DNA of 64,000 bases from Clostridia bacterium (GCA_017525805.1 JAFXSH010000027.1:1-64000), one strand, 5' to 3'. Positions 16,970 through 26,122 are shown, counted from the first letter of the stretch. Numbers and translations are program-made. Notes: a model not told the origin generated them from the sequence alone.

Positions 16970-17767
16970 TCAGAAACCGAGCTTCCGGCTCATGAAGCTT
17001 TCAGTTTCCGTGCCCCAGGCGTAGGCGCTCATGTATTCGCCTCGAAAGGCGTTTACCGCGTCCGTATCGCCGCTGAAAAAGCGCCAGGCGTCGCAGAAGA
17101 TCAGCTCCGGGCGGACGCGGAGGGCGCCTTTTTTCATTTCTAAGATTTCTCCGACCCCGCATTCTTCCAGCGTATCCCGCAGGCTGCGGATGATCACGTC
17201 AAGCTGCTTCTGCATGCCCCGATCGTACATCCGATCCTCCCACAGGATGGCAAAGGCCTCCGCCCGGGTGACGCTGCCGCCCTGGCGGTCGATCAGGTAG
17301 GCCAGCAGCTCCTTGCATTTGGCTTGCCGGAAGGTGACCAGTTTCCCATCCACGAACAGATCAAAGCTCCCGAAGGTTCGCGCCACAACGTGGGCCTCGG
17401 GGGCTTTGCGTTTACCGGACAGGGCGTAGGCAATTTCCTCCGCCAGCTTTTCTTTGCTCACGGGCTTGAGCAGATAGCCGGAGGCGCGAAGGGCGAATGC
17501 GTTCACCGCGTATTCGGAATAACCGGTGAGAAAAATGACGGCCATATCCGGACGGCGCTTTTTGATCTCCGCCGCCAAAACCAGGCCGTTCACATCCGGC
17601 ATATCGATGTCCAGCAGGGCCAGATCGGCGTCGTGGTCCTCAAGCCATTTGAGCGCGTCCCCGGCGCGGGTAAAGCCCCGCGCCTCGGTCAGCGGGGGCA
17701 TTTCGCGGCACAGAGAAACCACATAATCGGTGATCAGTTTTTCGTCATCCACGCAAATCGCTCTCAC
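16970..17767 (-). CDS. SAPR-type response regulator, second copy
   Basis: 265 residues from a GTG start at 17767, preceded by GGAAAGGG. Receiver domain 1-118 with acidic pocket VDDE (6-9), phospho-acceptor Asp53 (LLDIDMPD) and Lys in YLLKPVSK. A winged-helix domain starts ARTFGSFDLFVDG (about 128) and includes CKELLAYLIDRQGG, followed by a helical C-terminal part, the SAPR arrangement. It closely parallels the partial regulator at 1-694. It overlaps the kinase gene by 23 bases, indicating translational coupling. The kinase is divergent from a secreted SH3-protein operon, the probable target (inference). Confidence 0.88.
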   Translation of the reverse strand: MRAICVDDEKLITDYVVSLCREMPPLTEARGFTRAGDALKWLEDHDADLALLDIDMPDVNGLVLAAEIKKRRPDMAVIFLTGYSEYAVNAFALRASGYLLKPVSKEKLAEEIAYALSGKRKAPEAHVVARTFGSFDLFVDGKLVTFRQAKCKELLAYLIDRQGGSVTRAEAFAILWEDRMYDRGMQKQLDVIIRSLRDTLEECGVGEILEMKKGALRVRPELIFCDAWRFFSGDTDAVNAFRGEYMSAYAWGTETESFMSRKLGF

Positions 17768-19031
17768 GTCTCATTACCCTTTCCAATTTTTCCGGGGGGG
17801 AGGATAGAATAATCTTGACGCTTGTTCCTTCCCCAATCCGGCTCTCGACGGTCAATGTGCCGCCGCACATGCGTTCCACCCGATCCCGCACGTTCCTCAA
17901 ACCGATATGGCTTTCATCCTCGTTTTCCAGCGTTTGCGTATCGAAGCCCACGCCGTTGTCCCAAATCAGAATTTCATGGCAGTTGTCCCGCGCCCGCGTG
18001 ATAATATTGATGATCCCTTCCTCCCGGATGCGGACGCCATGTCGGATGGCGTTTTCCACCAAAGGCTGAAGGGTCAGGGGCGGCAGTGAAAAGTCGCTGT
18101 CCTGAATATGATACCGCACGTGGATGTTGGGAAAGCGGGTTTCCTCTATCTCCACATAGGTCTTCGTATGCTCCAGCTCTTTTTTGAAGGGGATCAGGCT
18201 GGACTCGTTCAGGGACGCCAGGTTTTGCCGCAGGTAAGCGCCGAAACTTTCCGTGATCCTGGCGGCCTTTTCCGGGTCCGTATGGCAGAGCGCCTGGATG
18301 GTGGACAGGGTGTTGTACAGAAAATGGGGCTGGATCTGGGACGTCATGATCCGGATGCGCTGCCTCGCTTTCAAATCCTCCTCATGCTCGCGCACGAACT
18401 GGAAATGCAGCAAGATATAGTAGAACACGCAGCTGACGGACAGGGCGACGGTCAGAAAGCTGACGGCCTGACCATATCCATCGTCCAGAAGATCCAGCCA
18501 CACAGAAACAAGGATCGCCACAATGGACAGCACGGGCATGATTATCTCCACAGTGCGGAAGTCGAGAGATTTACGGATCATCAGATACAGCAGTTGAATC
18601 AGCAGCGGCAGACTTGCGCAAATGCAGAAATACTTGAGAGGGCCTCCCCGGTAAATATTCGTTTCGGTAATCGTAAAGCAGATATCAGAAAACAGGGCGG
18701 TCATATGGACGGCGGCGTTGATCCCCACCAGGATCCAGCCGGGCCAGGACCGTTTTTTCGGCGCGATAATGGGAAAAATCAGCACGATGATCGCCGGGCG
18801 AACGGAATAGCCGTAAATGGCTACCAGTTTTCTTTCCAACGGTTTTGTCGGCCCGACGGTCAGCGCGTACTGCCAGCAATTCTCGACGACCAGGGAAGCG
18901 CACAAGACGCCAATCAGCAGCAGGATTTTTCTGTGCTCGCGGCGAATATAGGGGTCGTTGAAAACGGTGAATGTCAGCCCGAGCAGCAGAAACAGGGTAA
19001 ACACTGCCAAGGAAATGTTTGTTTCCGTCAT
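17745..19031 (-). CDS. LytS/YesM-type membrane sensor histidine kinase, second copy
   Basis: 428 residues from the ATG at 19031, chosen over upstream in-frame ATGs because GGAAAGGGGG lies 7 bases before it. About six hydrophobic helices span residues 5-210. The catalytic part begins after a charged helix: His236 in QPHFLYNTL, N box VENAIRHG, then DNGVGFD and HIGLRNV, and a C-terminal GEGTSVKI typical of HATPase domains. Compared with the kinase at 695-1789 the membrane part is longer, possibly because the separate membrane protein of that operon is missing here. It pairs with the regulator at 16970-17767. Confidence 0.9.
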   Translation of the reverse strand: MTETNISLAVFTLFLLLGLTFTVFNDPYIRREHRKILLLIGVLCASLVVENCWQYALTVGPTKPLERKLVAIYGYSVRPAIIVLIFPIIAPKKRSWPGWILVGINAAVHMTALFSDICFTITETNIYRGGPLKYFCICASLPLLIQLLYLMIRKSLDFRTVEIIMPVLSIVAILVSVWLDLLDDGYGQAVSFLTVALSVSCVFYYILLHFQFVREHEEDLKARQRIRIMTSQIQPHFLYNTLSTIQALCHTDPEKAARITESFGAYLRQNLASLNESSLIPFKKELEHTKTYVEIEETRFPNIHVRYHIQDSDFSLPPLTLQPLVENAIRHGVRIREEGIINIITRARDNCHEILIWDNGVGFDTQTLENEDESHIGLRNVRDRVERMCGGTLTVESRIGEGTSVKIILSSPPEKLERVMRRESDLRG

Positions 19032-19256
19032 AGGCATCCCCCTTTCCAACTGTTTGCTCAATACCGTTCCAGTATACCATAAACGGGATGGTCTGAGAAG
19101 AAAATTATTTTTCCCGTTTTTTCGCTGTATCGCTTCTTTTGCGGTTTTATACTGGATATTGATTGGACAAAGCATGATAGATTATTTTTATTTACCGCCT
19201 ACCAGTTATTGAATTCATAGCCTTACGGCTTTGAAAATATTCAGGAGGTACGACTT

Positions 19257-19895
19257 ATGACCAAAAAACTGATTTCTCTGGCGCTCATTGCCATTATGAT
19301 GGCAATGTTCCTTCCCGCGCTGGCTGCCGCCGATTCCTACTATGGCACCCAGTGGGTCTATACGGATAACGGCAAAAGCCTGAACGTTCGCAGCAGCCCG
19401 AACACGGGGGACAACATCATCGGTTCCCTGAAGTATGGCGCCGAGGTAACGGTGGTCCAGATGTACAATAACGGATGGGCGCAAATCCTGTGGGAACAAA
19501 ACCAGTACGGCGAATTTGGCACGGCCTATGTGCAAAGACGGTTCCTGGTGAATCATAAGCCCTCCTCCAAGCCCGCGCAGCCGAATCCCACCGCTGCCCC
19601 CGCTTCCGGCGGCTCCGCTGACACCACGGATTACGCCAAGGTCTTCTCCGCCATGAACGCTGAATTTGCCACAGGCAAAAAGGTGTCCCCCTACACTGTG
19701 ATAGCCCGTCCCTCCCGTGCCTCCGGCTGGGTGAACCTGCGCTGGGCCCCCACCACCGAAGCGGAGCGCATCGCCACCTGCAAGCAGGGCAAGGAACTGA
19801 CCGTGCTGGCTGAACTGAAAAACTGGTATCAGGTGCAGGACCCCGAAACCGGCATGATCGGCTTCATCAGCCGCCAGTACGTGACGAAGAAGTGA
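19257..19895 (+). CDS. Secreted protein with two bacterial SH3 domains
   Basis: 212 residues. Signal peptide 1-25 (cleavage near ALAAA-DS). Residues about 30-95 form an SH3-type domain (SLNVRSSPNTGDNIIGSLKYG, with W-A-Q-I-L-W later) and about 145-212 a second one (WVNLRWAPTTEAERIATCKQG...GFISRQYV). Between them is a Pro/Ser/Ala linker (SSKPAQPNPTAAPASGG). Bacterial SH3 domains commonly bind cell wall or peptides, so a wall-associated sensor or binding role is plausible. RBS CAGGAGG. It is divergent from the second kinase operon and first in a three-gene run. Confidence 0.85.
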   Translation: MTKKLISLALIAIMMAMFLPALAAADSYYGTQWVYTDNGKSLNVRSSPNTGDNIIGSLKYGAEVTVVQMYNNGWAQILWEQNQYGEFGTAYVQRRFLVNHKPSSKPAQPNPTAAPASGGSADTTDYAKVFSAMNAEFATGKKVSPYTVIARPSRASGWVNLRWAPTTEAERIATCKQGKELTVLAELKNWYQVQDPETGMIGFISRQYVTKK

Positions 19896-19938
19896 ACCGG
19901 CGTGTCAAATGAAGGATGAAAAAAGGAGACATACGATC

Positions 19939-21213
19939 ATGAAAAAAACGCTTGCGATCCTGCTTTGCCTGGCTCTGCTGCTGGGCTGCGCCGCCGCTGT
20001 GGCGGAAACCGCTGAAAAGACACATCTGGCTACCGTGGATATGAACGGCGCGTTTCAGCTGCAATGTACCCTGCCGGAAGCCTATGAGATTCAGGAAATC
20101 GAATCCACTGGCGCGAGCTACATCGCCCTGTTCATGGCGGATGAAAGCCGCCCTCTGCTGACTTTGTCCATCGCTTATAATGAGCTGTATTCCGACGTAT
20201 TCCGGATGAACGACCTGGACGCCGAAGACCTGGCCCTGATCGAAGACTCCTTCAAAGCGGAAGACGACGTGAAGATTTCCTATACGGAAACCTCCTACGG
20301 CACCAAGCTGATGATGATTCAGGAAGCGGATGGCTCGGTGGACTATGTGGATTTTTACTCCGTCTATTTGGGCTATGAAATCGAAATCGTGGTCGTCGCC
20401 CAGGATGAAAATGGCCTGACCGACGCGCAGATTCAGATGGTCGTTGATTTCCTGAGCAACCTGGACTTCGTGCCCCTTGAGGATGAAAGCGTTTTCCCCC
20501 AACCCGAAGGCGGCAAGAAATTCGAGAGCGATTGGGCGATTGGCGGCGGTCTGGCCGAGATTTACTACGAAGAGGAAGGCTACCGGGTGGCGCTGACTAA
20601 AGAAGACCTGCAAAACTGCACGGGCGCCCGCTGGGAATACTCCTGCTTTTACAAGGAAGAAACGGATTCCCTGATTTCCTTCTCCTCCAACAGGACGAAT
20701 TTCACCATTGACCCGGATACCGGCGATACAATATACGGGGACATCGTATACGAAGGCATCGACGAAAATGGCCAGGAAACCGAATTCGTCATCGACGCGG
20801 ACGGCTGCCTCATCTGGAAGGATGGCCATGACGACGCCGGGGCGGGCCTGAAATTCGTAAACATCGGCCGGTTCGAGGGCGTGTGGCGGAACGAAGCGGA
20901 AGAAGTAGAGGCTGAATTCATGTGGAACGGCATCGATGCGGATACTTTCTTCTACACTGTGTATATCCAGCGCGGAAACGAAGGCGCGGAAAACTACGCG
21001 CGCTACCTGATGAACGGGGACTATGATCCCGCCACCGGAAAGCTGTCTGCGTCGGGCACCTGCACGCTGTTCACCAAGAACGCCTCCGGCGAATACGATA
21101 CCCAGGACGACGGGGAAACCGTGGACGCATTCTTCTCCAAGCTGGAAAACGGGAACCTGCTCTACGAAACGGCAAACGGCATCGAACTGGAATATGACAT
21201 CATGGGACGCTGA
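19939..21213 (+). CDS. Secreted protein or lipoprotein of unknown function
   Basis: 424 residues from the ATG at 19939, preceded by AAAAGGAG; an in-frame ATG at 19909 has no such site. The N-terminus is a signal sequence with LALLLGCAAAVAE: either a lipobox (LLGC, Cys near 17) or a signal peptidase I site after AVA. The mature protein is acidic and beta-rich in two parts: about 30-165 with a conserved-looking FQLQCTLPEAYEIQE start, and about 180-424 with aromatic Gly-rich strands. No catalytic motif was identified. It sits 43 bases after the SH3 gene and 48 before a membrane-protein gene. Confidence 0.7.
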   Translation: MKKTLAILLCLALLLGCAAAVAETAEKTHLATVDMNGAFQLQCTLPEAYEIQEIESTGASYIALFMADESRPLLTLSIAYNELYSDVFRMNDLDAEDLALIEDSFKAEDDVKISYTETSYGTKLMMIQEADGSVDYVDFYSVYLGYEIEIVVVAQDENGLTDAQIQMVVDFLSNLDFVPLEDESVFPQPEGGKKFESDWAIGGGLAEIYYEEEGYRVALTKEDLQNCTGARWEYSCFYKEETDSLISFSSNRTNFTIDPDTGDTIYGDIVYEGIDENGQETEFVIDADGCLIWKDGHDDAGAGLKFVNIGRFEGVWRNEAEEVEAEFMWNGIDADTFFYTVYIQRGNEGAENYARYLMNGDYDPATGKLSASGTCTLFTKNASGEYDTQDDGETVDAFFSKLENGNLLYETANGIELEYDIMGR

Positions 21214-21261
21214 CGTTCGCGTAAAAACAAAGCGAATGATTGATCAGGAGGAATCATCAAG

Positions 21262-21909
21262 ATGTATACCAAAGCTTATGAAGGCGTAAAGAAAATCTAC
21301 AAGGCGGAAATCCTCGCCCTGATCGCGGCGATCTTGATGCTGATGGGAAGCATCTTCAGCGCAACCGGCCTTCAGGCCGGTGAAGAGACCGCTTCCGGAA
21401 ACGGCCTGCTGATCAGCGGAGGACTTATTGTGATCGTCGCGGCCATCCTGATGATCGTGGCGGCCATTTTGAACATTATCGGCGTCAATCGCGCTGCCGA
21501 GGATGAATCCGCTTTCAAAAGCGCGCTGATCGCCCTGCTTGCCGGAATCGCCGCCAATATTGTGGTATCCGCTTTCAGCGGCAATGCGACGATCAGCAGC
21601 ATCGGCAGAGCGATCTCCAATGTCACGGAAATCCTGGCCAGCTACTTCATCTGCACAGGCGTCATCAACCTGGCCGACCGCCTCAACGACAGCGCCGTGA
21701 GCGCCAGCGGAAAGAAGGTCCGTTCGATCCTCATGGGCATCTGGACAGCATCCGCCGTCCTGAACATCCTGACCATTCTGTTCGGCGCAAACGAAACGAT
21801 GCAGGCCGTCATCGGCATCACTGCGATCGTCGCTGTGATTATCTCCATCGTAGCCTATTTCCTTTATATCCGCCTGCTGGGAAAGGCAAAGAATATGCTG
21901 GCGAAATAA
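21262..21909 (+). CDS. Multi-spanning membrane protein of unknown function
   Basis: 215 residues with five hydrophobic helices (about 10-32, 48-78, 90-108, 115-135, 155-175, and a final one at 185-205 that may make six). Loops are short; the third loop includes an acidic patch (NRAAEDES). RBS TCAGGAGG. Last gene of the run SH3 protein, secreted protein, membrane protein, closed by a strong terminator at 21954. Its place after secreted proteins next to a LytS-type kinase mirrors the small membrane protein at 3719-4141, though the two are not obviously homologous. Confidence 0.7.
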   Translation: MYTKAYEGVKKIYKAEILALIAAILMLMGSIFSATGLQAGEETASGNGLLISGGLIVIVAAILMIVAAILNIIGVNRAAEDESAFKSALIALLAGIAANIVVSAFSGNATISSIGRAISNVTEILASYFICTGVINLADRLNDSAVSASGKKVRSILMGIWTASAVLNILTILFGANETMQAVIGITAIVAVIISIVAYFLYIRLLGKAKNMLAK

Positions 21910-21953
21910 CCCGAATAGGAAGCGATCAGCTTCTTTCGCCGAAAACCACAGCA

Positions 21954-21996
21954 AGGGATGGTTCGATTTGAACGCAACGAACCATCCCTTTTTATA
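21954..21996 (+). terminator. Strong intrinsic terminator
   Basis: A perfect 12-bp stem (AGGGATGGTTCG with CGAACCATCCCT) and a 12-base loop, followed by TTTTATATTT. It closes the 19257-21909 unit. Confidence 0.88.
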
Positions 21997-21999
21997 TTT

Positions 22000-22019
22000 C
22001 TCCAAATTCATCGCGTATG
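22000..22019. repeat. 20-base exact repeat, copy B
   Basis: The same 20-mer as at 16508-16527, here directly after the terminator and before the 3' end of the diguanylate cyclase gene, thus not acting as a ribosome binding site. Confidence 0.6.
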
Positions 22020-22073
22020 GAAAAACCGCAAACGCGAAAAAGCGGAATTTCATCTGTGGCGAGGGCGTTCAGA

Positions 22074-23180
22074 TCATACCCTGGACGCGCCTTCCGCGCC
22101 GCCCCGTCCGCCTCGGCGGTCATGCCCGCTTGTCCGATAATAGTTTGCTTTATCCGCATACATCCGCTGATCGGATTCCCGGATCGTTTCTTCCAAATCT
22201 GCAGTCCGATCCCGCATGGCATACCCCACGGAAATGCTGTAACCGGCTTTCGAGACGCTTTCCCTGATTTGATCCGCCGTACGCGAAACGATTTCTTCGT
22301 TCGCATGGAAGAACAGGATCACAAACTCATCCCCACCGATCCGGTATGCCTGGATATTCCTATTCGCGGCTGCCTGCATGCATTCCGCAATGCCGACCAG
22401 CGCTTGGTCGCCGGCGTGGTGTCCGAGAGAGTCGTTCACCGTTTTCAGTCCGTTCATGTCGATTGACGCTGCCGCTTCTATGCTGCCGCCGAATCCGGCG
22501 CAGTCGTCATAGAACGCCTGTCGGTTCAGCAGCCCGGTCAGCGCGTCCCGCCGGTTGTCATGGGCGCGGAGGATGATGTAGAAAAAAATGCTGCTGATCA
22601 TGATCGCTTCGTTCAGCCGGATGCCGCCGTGCAAGGCATCCGCGAAGGACGCGGCCAGGCAGAAAACGGCGCAGCCTGGAATAATGTATTTCTGCCAGCC
22701 CTTGCTTTCCGCGAAGCGCTTCAGCGTAATCCACAGGATCAGGACCAGATAAAAAATCGGCACGATAAACGCCACATACCCCAGCGGCCCGCGATAGAAA
22801 TCGTAGTTCTCATTATACCCGAAGGCAATATCCGTAAAAAACGCCGTGCTGCTGACCAGCAGGGTGAGCAGGCAGGGAATGTACAGGCCGAACAACCGCT
22901 TTCCCCGGGGAACCACCACAAGCAGCAAGCCCAGCGCGGCGGAAGAACGGAGCGTATAGCCAAGCACGGACAGCAGCGTTCGCCAGAACCGGAGAGACGG
23001 GTTTATTTGGGATAGTGTTTCAAGGACGTCCTCCAGCACAAGCAGCAGGCAGCTGAACACGGTCAGCCAGAAAAATTTCAGTTCCGCGTCCTGGGTGCTT
23101 TTCTGATCCCGCAGCTTCATACTGAACAGGAGGATCAGAAACAGGGTGACCAAATGCTGAAACAGCATATCCATCAACAT
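22074..23180 (-). CDS. Membrane-bound diguanylate cyclase
   Basis: 368 residues. The N-terminal half has about six hydrophobic helices (to residue 200) with no recognisable sensor domain. The C-terminal half is a GGDEF domain starting RRDALTGLLNRQAFYDD, with the catalytic signature YRIGGDEFVILF near residue 280. No RxxD inhibitory site is obvious before the signature. The enzyme would make cyclic di-GMP from two GTP at the membrane. The ATG at 23180 is preceded by GAGGAG. It lies 38 bases after the kinase gene in the same direction, so it likely belongs to the regulator-kinase operon starting at 25634. Confidence 0.9.
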   Translation of the reverse strand: MLMDMLFQHLVTLFLILLFSMKLRDQKSTQDAELKFFWLTVFSCLLLVLEDVLETLSQINPSLRFWRTLLSVLGYTLRSSAALGLLLVVVPRGKRLFGLYIPCLLTLLVSSTAFFTDIAFGYNENYDFYRGPLGYVAFIVPIFYLVLILWITLKRFAESKGWQKYIIPGCAVFCLAASFADALHGGIRLNEAIMISSIFFYIILRAHDNRRDALTGLLNRQAFYDDCAGFGGSIEAAASIDMNGLKTVNDSLGHHAGDQALVGIAECMQAAANRNIQAYRIGGDEFVILFFHANEEIVSRTADQIRESVSKAGYSISVGYAMRDRTADLEETIRESDQRMYADKANYYRTSGHDRRGGRGGAEGASRV

Positions 23181-23218
23181 ACCGGTTCCACTCCTCGCGG
23201 CTTATATTCTTGAAAGGT

Positions 23219-24943
23219 TCAGGCGCCTTTCCCGTTTTCAATGATGAAGGAAAACTCGCTTCCTTCCCCCGGCGCGCTTTTCACCTTGATCTCCACGCCC
23301 ATTTTCTGCAAAACCTCTTTTGCGATGGACAGGCCTAAGCCGCTGCCCTTATCGCTGCGGCCCCGTTCGGCCTGATGGAAGCGGTCGAAGGCCAGGCGCT
23401 GGGTTTCCTCGTCCATGCCGATGCCCGTGTCTCGCACGAAAAAGCGGATGCCTTTTTCCATTTGTTCCGCCCCAAGGGTAACGGTTCCCCCTTCGGGGGT
23501 GTACTTCCGGGCGTTGTCCAGGAAGATGGTGAGCACCTGGGAAAGCCGGTCCTCGTTGGAACGGATATCCGGCAGGGGATCGTCGGGCAGGGACCGTTCA
23601 AAAGCAATACGCTTTTCAGTGAACAGGCTGCCGTTGCGGTCGTGGAGATCGTAAATCAGTTCGTTGGGGTCCACCCGCTCCATTTCAAAAGCGGCGGGAT
23701 TGGATTGCAGGCTGGACAGCTCTAACATATCGTTCACCAGCCGGGAAAGGCGGGTCACCTCCTGGACGATGATGCCGTAATACCGTTTCCGGTCCGCTTC
23801 GTCGGTCACCAGCCCGTCCCTGAGCCCTTCGCCGAGTCCCCTGATGGAGGCCAGGGGCGTGCGCAGCTCGTGGGAGATATTGGCCACATAATCGTGGCGG
23901 GTGCGTTCCAAGCGCTCCTGCTCGGTGATATCCCGGATCAGGGCCACAGCGCCCCGGCTGCGGCCCGTTTTTTCATTCTGTGGCAGGCGGGACACCGCGA
24001 AATAAAGCACCCGGCAGCCGAAGGTGAACTTTTGCTCCCAGTGGTTTTCCTCGTGCTTTTCCAGCAGGCAGGCCATCACGGCGCGGCAGGCTTCCGTTGC
24101 CTCCCCGCCCAGCAGACGCCAGGCGGCGGCGTTTTCATGCAGGATCGTTCCCTTTTCGTCCACCGCCAAAATGCCCTCGTTGAGCCCCTCCAAAATGAGG
24201 GACATGGTTTCCTTTTCGTATTTCAAATCGCCGATTGCCCGCGTCACGGTGCGGCTCATATAATTCAGGGCCCCGGCGATTTCCCGCATATCCTTGCCGG
24301 GCAGGTTTTCCGGCAGGGTCACCAATTCCCCTTCCGTCAGCCGTCCCGCCATTTCGGTGATGATCCTGGCGGGCCGGGACGCCCTTTGGGCCGACAAGCC
24401 GCCCACCAGCGCGATCAGGATCAGCACCGCTCCCATGGAAATGAGCATGCGGGTGCGGAAAGACATGACCGTGCCTGAAAAGAAACGTGTGGGAAGCCCC
24501 GCCAGCACGTAGCCCCCCGTCACCTTCTGTCCGGCCAAGATCGCCGTTTCCCCGTCGCCCTTGCGGCGCACGGCGGCGGATTCATCCCGGTCCAGGGCTT
24601 CCAGCAGATTGGGCAGGGTGCTGCCCGCGAAGTAGGGGGCGGCGCTTTCCGTGTACGCCAGCACGTGACGGTCCTCGTCCAATATCATATAAAAGGCGCT
24701 GTCGGTATTCAGGGCAGGGTTCGCCGCCTGCTGCAAATCTGCATAGGAAAGCCGTCCCGCCCAATAGCGGCTCAGCAGTTCGGCTTCCTCATCCAGCACC
24801 TCCATCAGGGCGCTGTAATTGGCGGCGATATTGGTATCGTTGAAGTAATAGCTGCTCAAGGCAAAAAAAGCCACTGTGACGGCCCCCATGTACAGGGCCA
24901 GCAGCAGCAAAAAACGGCTCAGGGAGGAAAGGCGCTCAGGCAT
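23219..24943 (-). CDS. PhoR/VicK-like sensor histidine kinase (HAMP, PAS)
   Basis: 574 residues. TM1 lies at about 10-32 and TM2 at about 172-192, enclosing a 140-residue extracellular sensor. A HAMP-like segment (RPARIITEMAGRLTEGEL) follows, then a PAS domain (about 240-345, ILEGLNEGILAVDEKGTILHEN), a HisKA domain with His in ANISHELRTPLAS (about 361), and an HATPase domain with DNARKYTPEGG, RDTGIGMDEE and GSGLGLSIAK. This is the PhoR/VicK architecture. Its start overlaps the stop of the OmpR-type regulator gene by 8 bases. The signal is unknown; Firmicute relatives sense phosphate or cell-wall stress. Confidence 0.92.
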   Translation of the reverse strand: MPERLSSLSRFLLLLALYMGAVTVAFFALSSYYFNDTNIAANYSALMEVLDEEAELLSRYWAGRLSYADLQQAANPALNTDSAFYMILDEDRHVLAYTESAAPYFAGSTLPNLLEALDRDESAAVRRKGDGETAILAGQKVTGGYVLAGLPTRFFSGTVMSFRTRMLISMGAVLILIALVGGLSAQRASRPARIITEMAGRLTEGELVTLPENLPGKDMREIAGALNYMSRTVTRAIGDLKYEKETMSLILEGLNEGILAVDEKGTILHENAAAWRLLGGEATEACRAVMACLLEKHEENHWEQKFTFGCRVLYFAVSRLPQNEKTGRSRGAVALIRDITEQERLERTRHDYVANISHELRTPLASIRGLGEGLRDGLVTDEADRKRYYGIIVQEVTRLSRLVNDMLELSSLQSNPAAFEMERVDPNELIYDLHDRNGSLFTEKRIAFERSLPDDPLPDIRSNEDRLSQVLTIFLDNARKYTPEGGTVTLGAEQMEKGIRFFVRDTGIGMDEETQRLAFDRFHQAERGRSDKGSGLGLSIAKEVLQKMGVEIKVKSAPGEGSEFSFIIENGKGA

Positions 24944-25634
24944 CCTCCCGCACCTCCACCTTATAGCCTACCCCGTATACCGAACGAAGCAGAACGTCGG
25001 TGTCCTCCGGCAGCTTTTTGCGGATGCGCTTGATGCTGGTGTCCACCACCCGGGGATCGCCGTTGAAATCAAAGCCCCAGATGTTGTCCAAAAGCTGCTC
25101 CCGGGAAAATACCTGGCGGGGATGGCTGGCCATCAAATGCAGAATCTCCACTTCCTTGGGAGACAAAAGCACGCTTTCCCCCTTCACGTGCACTTCGTAG
25201 CATTTCAGGTCGATTTCGGTATTGCCCACAGTCAAACGGCCCTGCTCCGGCGCGGTCTGCATCTGGTTCATGCGGCGGAAGATCACCGCGATGCGGGACA
25301 CGATCTCCCGGGGCGAAAAAGGCTTCACGATATAATCGTCCGCGCCCAAAGCAAAGCCCAGCAGCTTGTCCACTTCTTCCCCCTTGGCGGTGAGCATGAT
25401 CACCGGGGTCATCGATATCGCCCGGATATCGGCGCACACCTGGGTGCCCGTGCGGCCGGGCATCATGATATCCAGGATCACCAGATCGGGGCGCATGCGC
25501 TGGAACGCCTCCATCACGTCGTCCCCCCGGAACACGGAATAGACCTCGTAATCCTCCCGGGTCAGATAAATGCGCAGGGATTCATGAATGCCAATCTCGT
25601 CGTCGGCAATCAGGATCAGCTTTTTCTTGTTCAT
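24936..25634 (-). CDS. OmpR/PhoB-family response regulator
   Basis: 232 residues from the ATG at 25634, preceded by GGAGGAAG; an in-frame ATG further upstream lacks a site. Receiver domain with ADDE (10-13), Asp55 (VILDIMMPG) and Lys in DYIVKPFSPRE. The C-terminal winged-helix domain contains KEVEILHLMASHPRQVFSREQLLDNIWG and ends with RIRKKL...VYGVGYK, the OmpR/PhoB recognition pattern. Transcribed from the promoter at 25672-25700 with the kinase and probably the diguanylate cyclase, linking an OmpR-type pathway to c-di-GMP. Confidence 0.93.
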   Translation of the reverse strand: MNKKKLILIADDEIGIHESLRIYLTREDYEVYSVFRGDDVMEAFQRMRPDLVILDIMMPGRTGTQVCADIRAISMTPVIMLTAKGEEVDKLLGFALGADDYIVKPFSPREIVSRIAVIFRRMNQMQTAPEQGRLTVGNTEIDLKCYEVHVKGESVLLSPKEVEILHLMASHPRQVFSREQLLDNIWGFDFNGDPRVVDTSIKRIRKKLPEDTDVLLRSVYGVGYKVEVREDA

Positions 25635-25671
25635 GGCGCTTCCTCCGGCGGTCAGTGTTTTCACGTATCAT

Positions 25672-25700
25672 ATTATACACATTCATAAACCCCGCCGCAA
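25672..25700 (-). promoter_or_regulatory. Sigma-A promoter of the OmpR-type regulator operon
   Basis: TTGCGG, 17-base spacer, TATAAT on the minus strand, about 38 bases upstream of the regulator ATG. Confidence 0.75.
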
Positions 25701-25735
25701 GCAATTGCCACAGAAACGCCGCTTTCTGCACAAAA

Positions 25736-25765
25736 CCGCCGCGCGGTTTTTTCGCCGCGCGGCGG
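25736..25765. terminator. Terminator after the DUF1540 operon
   Basis: CCGCCGCGCGG pairs with CCGCGCGGCGG (11 bp) around an 8-base loop. The flanks read AAAA before and TTTT after on the plus strand and the mirror on the minus strand, so it can work in both directions. It lies 14 bases past the stop of the 58-residue gene. Confidence 0.75.
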
Positions 25766-25778
25766 TTTTCTGTTCGGG

Positions 25779-25955
25779 TCAGTCGTTTTCCGGGGGATGG
25801 ATGGCTCCTAAATCGGCAATGTGCCGCTGTTCCTCCGGGCTTTCCACCTGGGCGGGCAGGATGCCGGTGCATTCGGTCATGCTTGCCGCCTGCTGGATGT
25901 CAAACAGGGGATCATGCGCCGGTGTATCGGGCTTTAAGCGGCGTTTCCTGTTCAT
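25779..25955 (-). CDS. Conserved small protein with a CTG-I-L-P motif
   Basis: 58 residues. The ATG at 25955 overlaps the stop of the DUF1540 gene (ATGA), and AGGAG lies 12 bases upstream. The sequence is polar, with a basic start (MNRKRRLKPD) and a central FDIQQAASMTECTGILPA followed by acidic residues and AIHPPEND. I recall short clostridial proteins with a similar AAS...CTGLIP segment but know no function for them. There is no signal peptide and no membrane helix. Co-translated with DUF1540 and apparently under the sigma-G-like promoter at 26171-26201, so a forespore protein is a reasonable inference. Confidence 0.65.
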   Translation of the reverse strand: MNRKRRLKPDTPAHDPLFDIQQAASMTECTGILPAQVESPEEQRHIADLGAIHPPEND

Positions 25956-26122
25956 TTGGTTTCGTAGCTCCTGCACATGCTCTCATCGGCGGGGTCGCCG
26001 GAGTAGGCCATGGGCGTGGGGGCCACCTGGATGCTTTCCAAGGCGCAGAGGCCCTCATCATCCTTCAAATGGCGGCAGGATTCCACAGAGCAATGGATGC
26101 ACTGGTTCTTTTTTTCAGTCAT
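25952..26122 (-). CDS. DUF1540-domain small Cys-rich protein
   Basis: 56 residues from the ATG at 26122, preceded by AAGGAG. Four cysteines are spaced CIHCSVESC...LC...MC, with CALESIQVAP in the middle, the pattern of DUF1540 (C-x2-C-x4-C...L-C-x2-x2-I-x-V...C). The spacing suggests metal binding. First gene of a two-gene operon with the 58-residue protein; an ATGA overlap joins them. Directly upstream lies a sigma-G-like promoter (TGCATG-N18-CATACTG), so expression in the developing spore is predicted. Confidence 0.82.
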   Translation of the reverse strand: MTEKKNQCIHCSVESCRHLKDDEGLCALESIQVAPTPMAYSGDPADESMCRSYETK

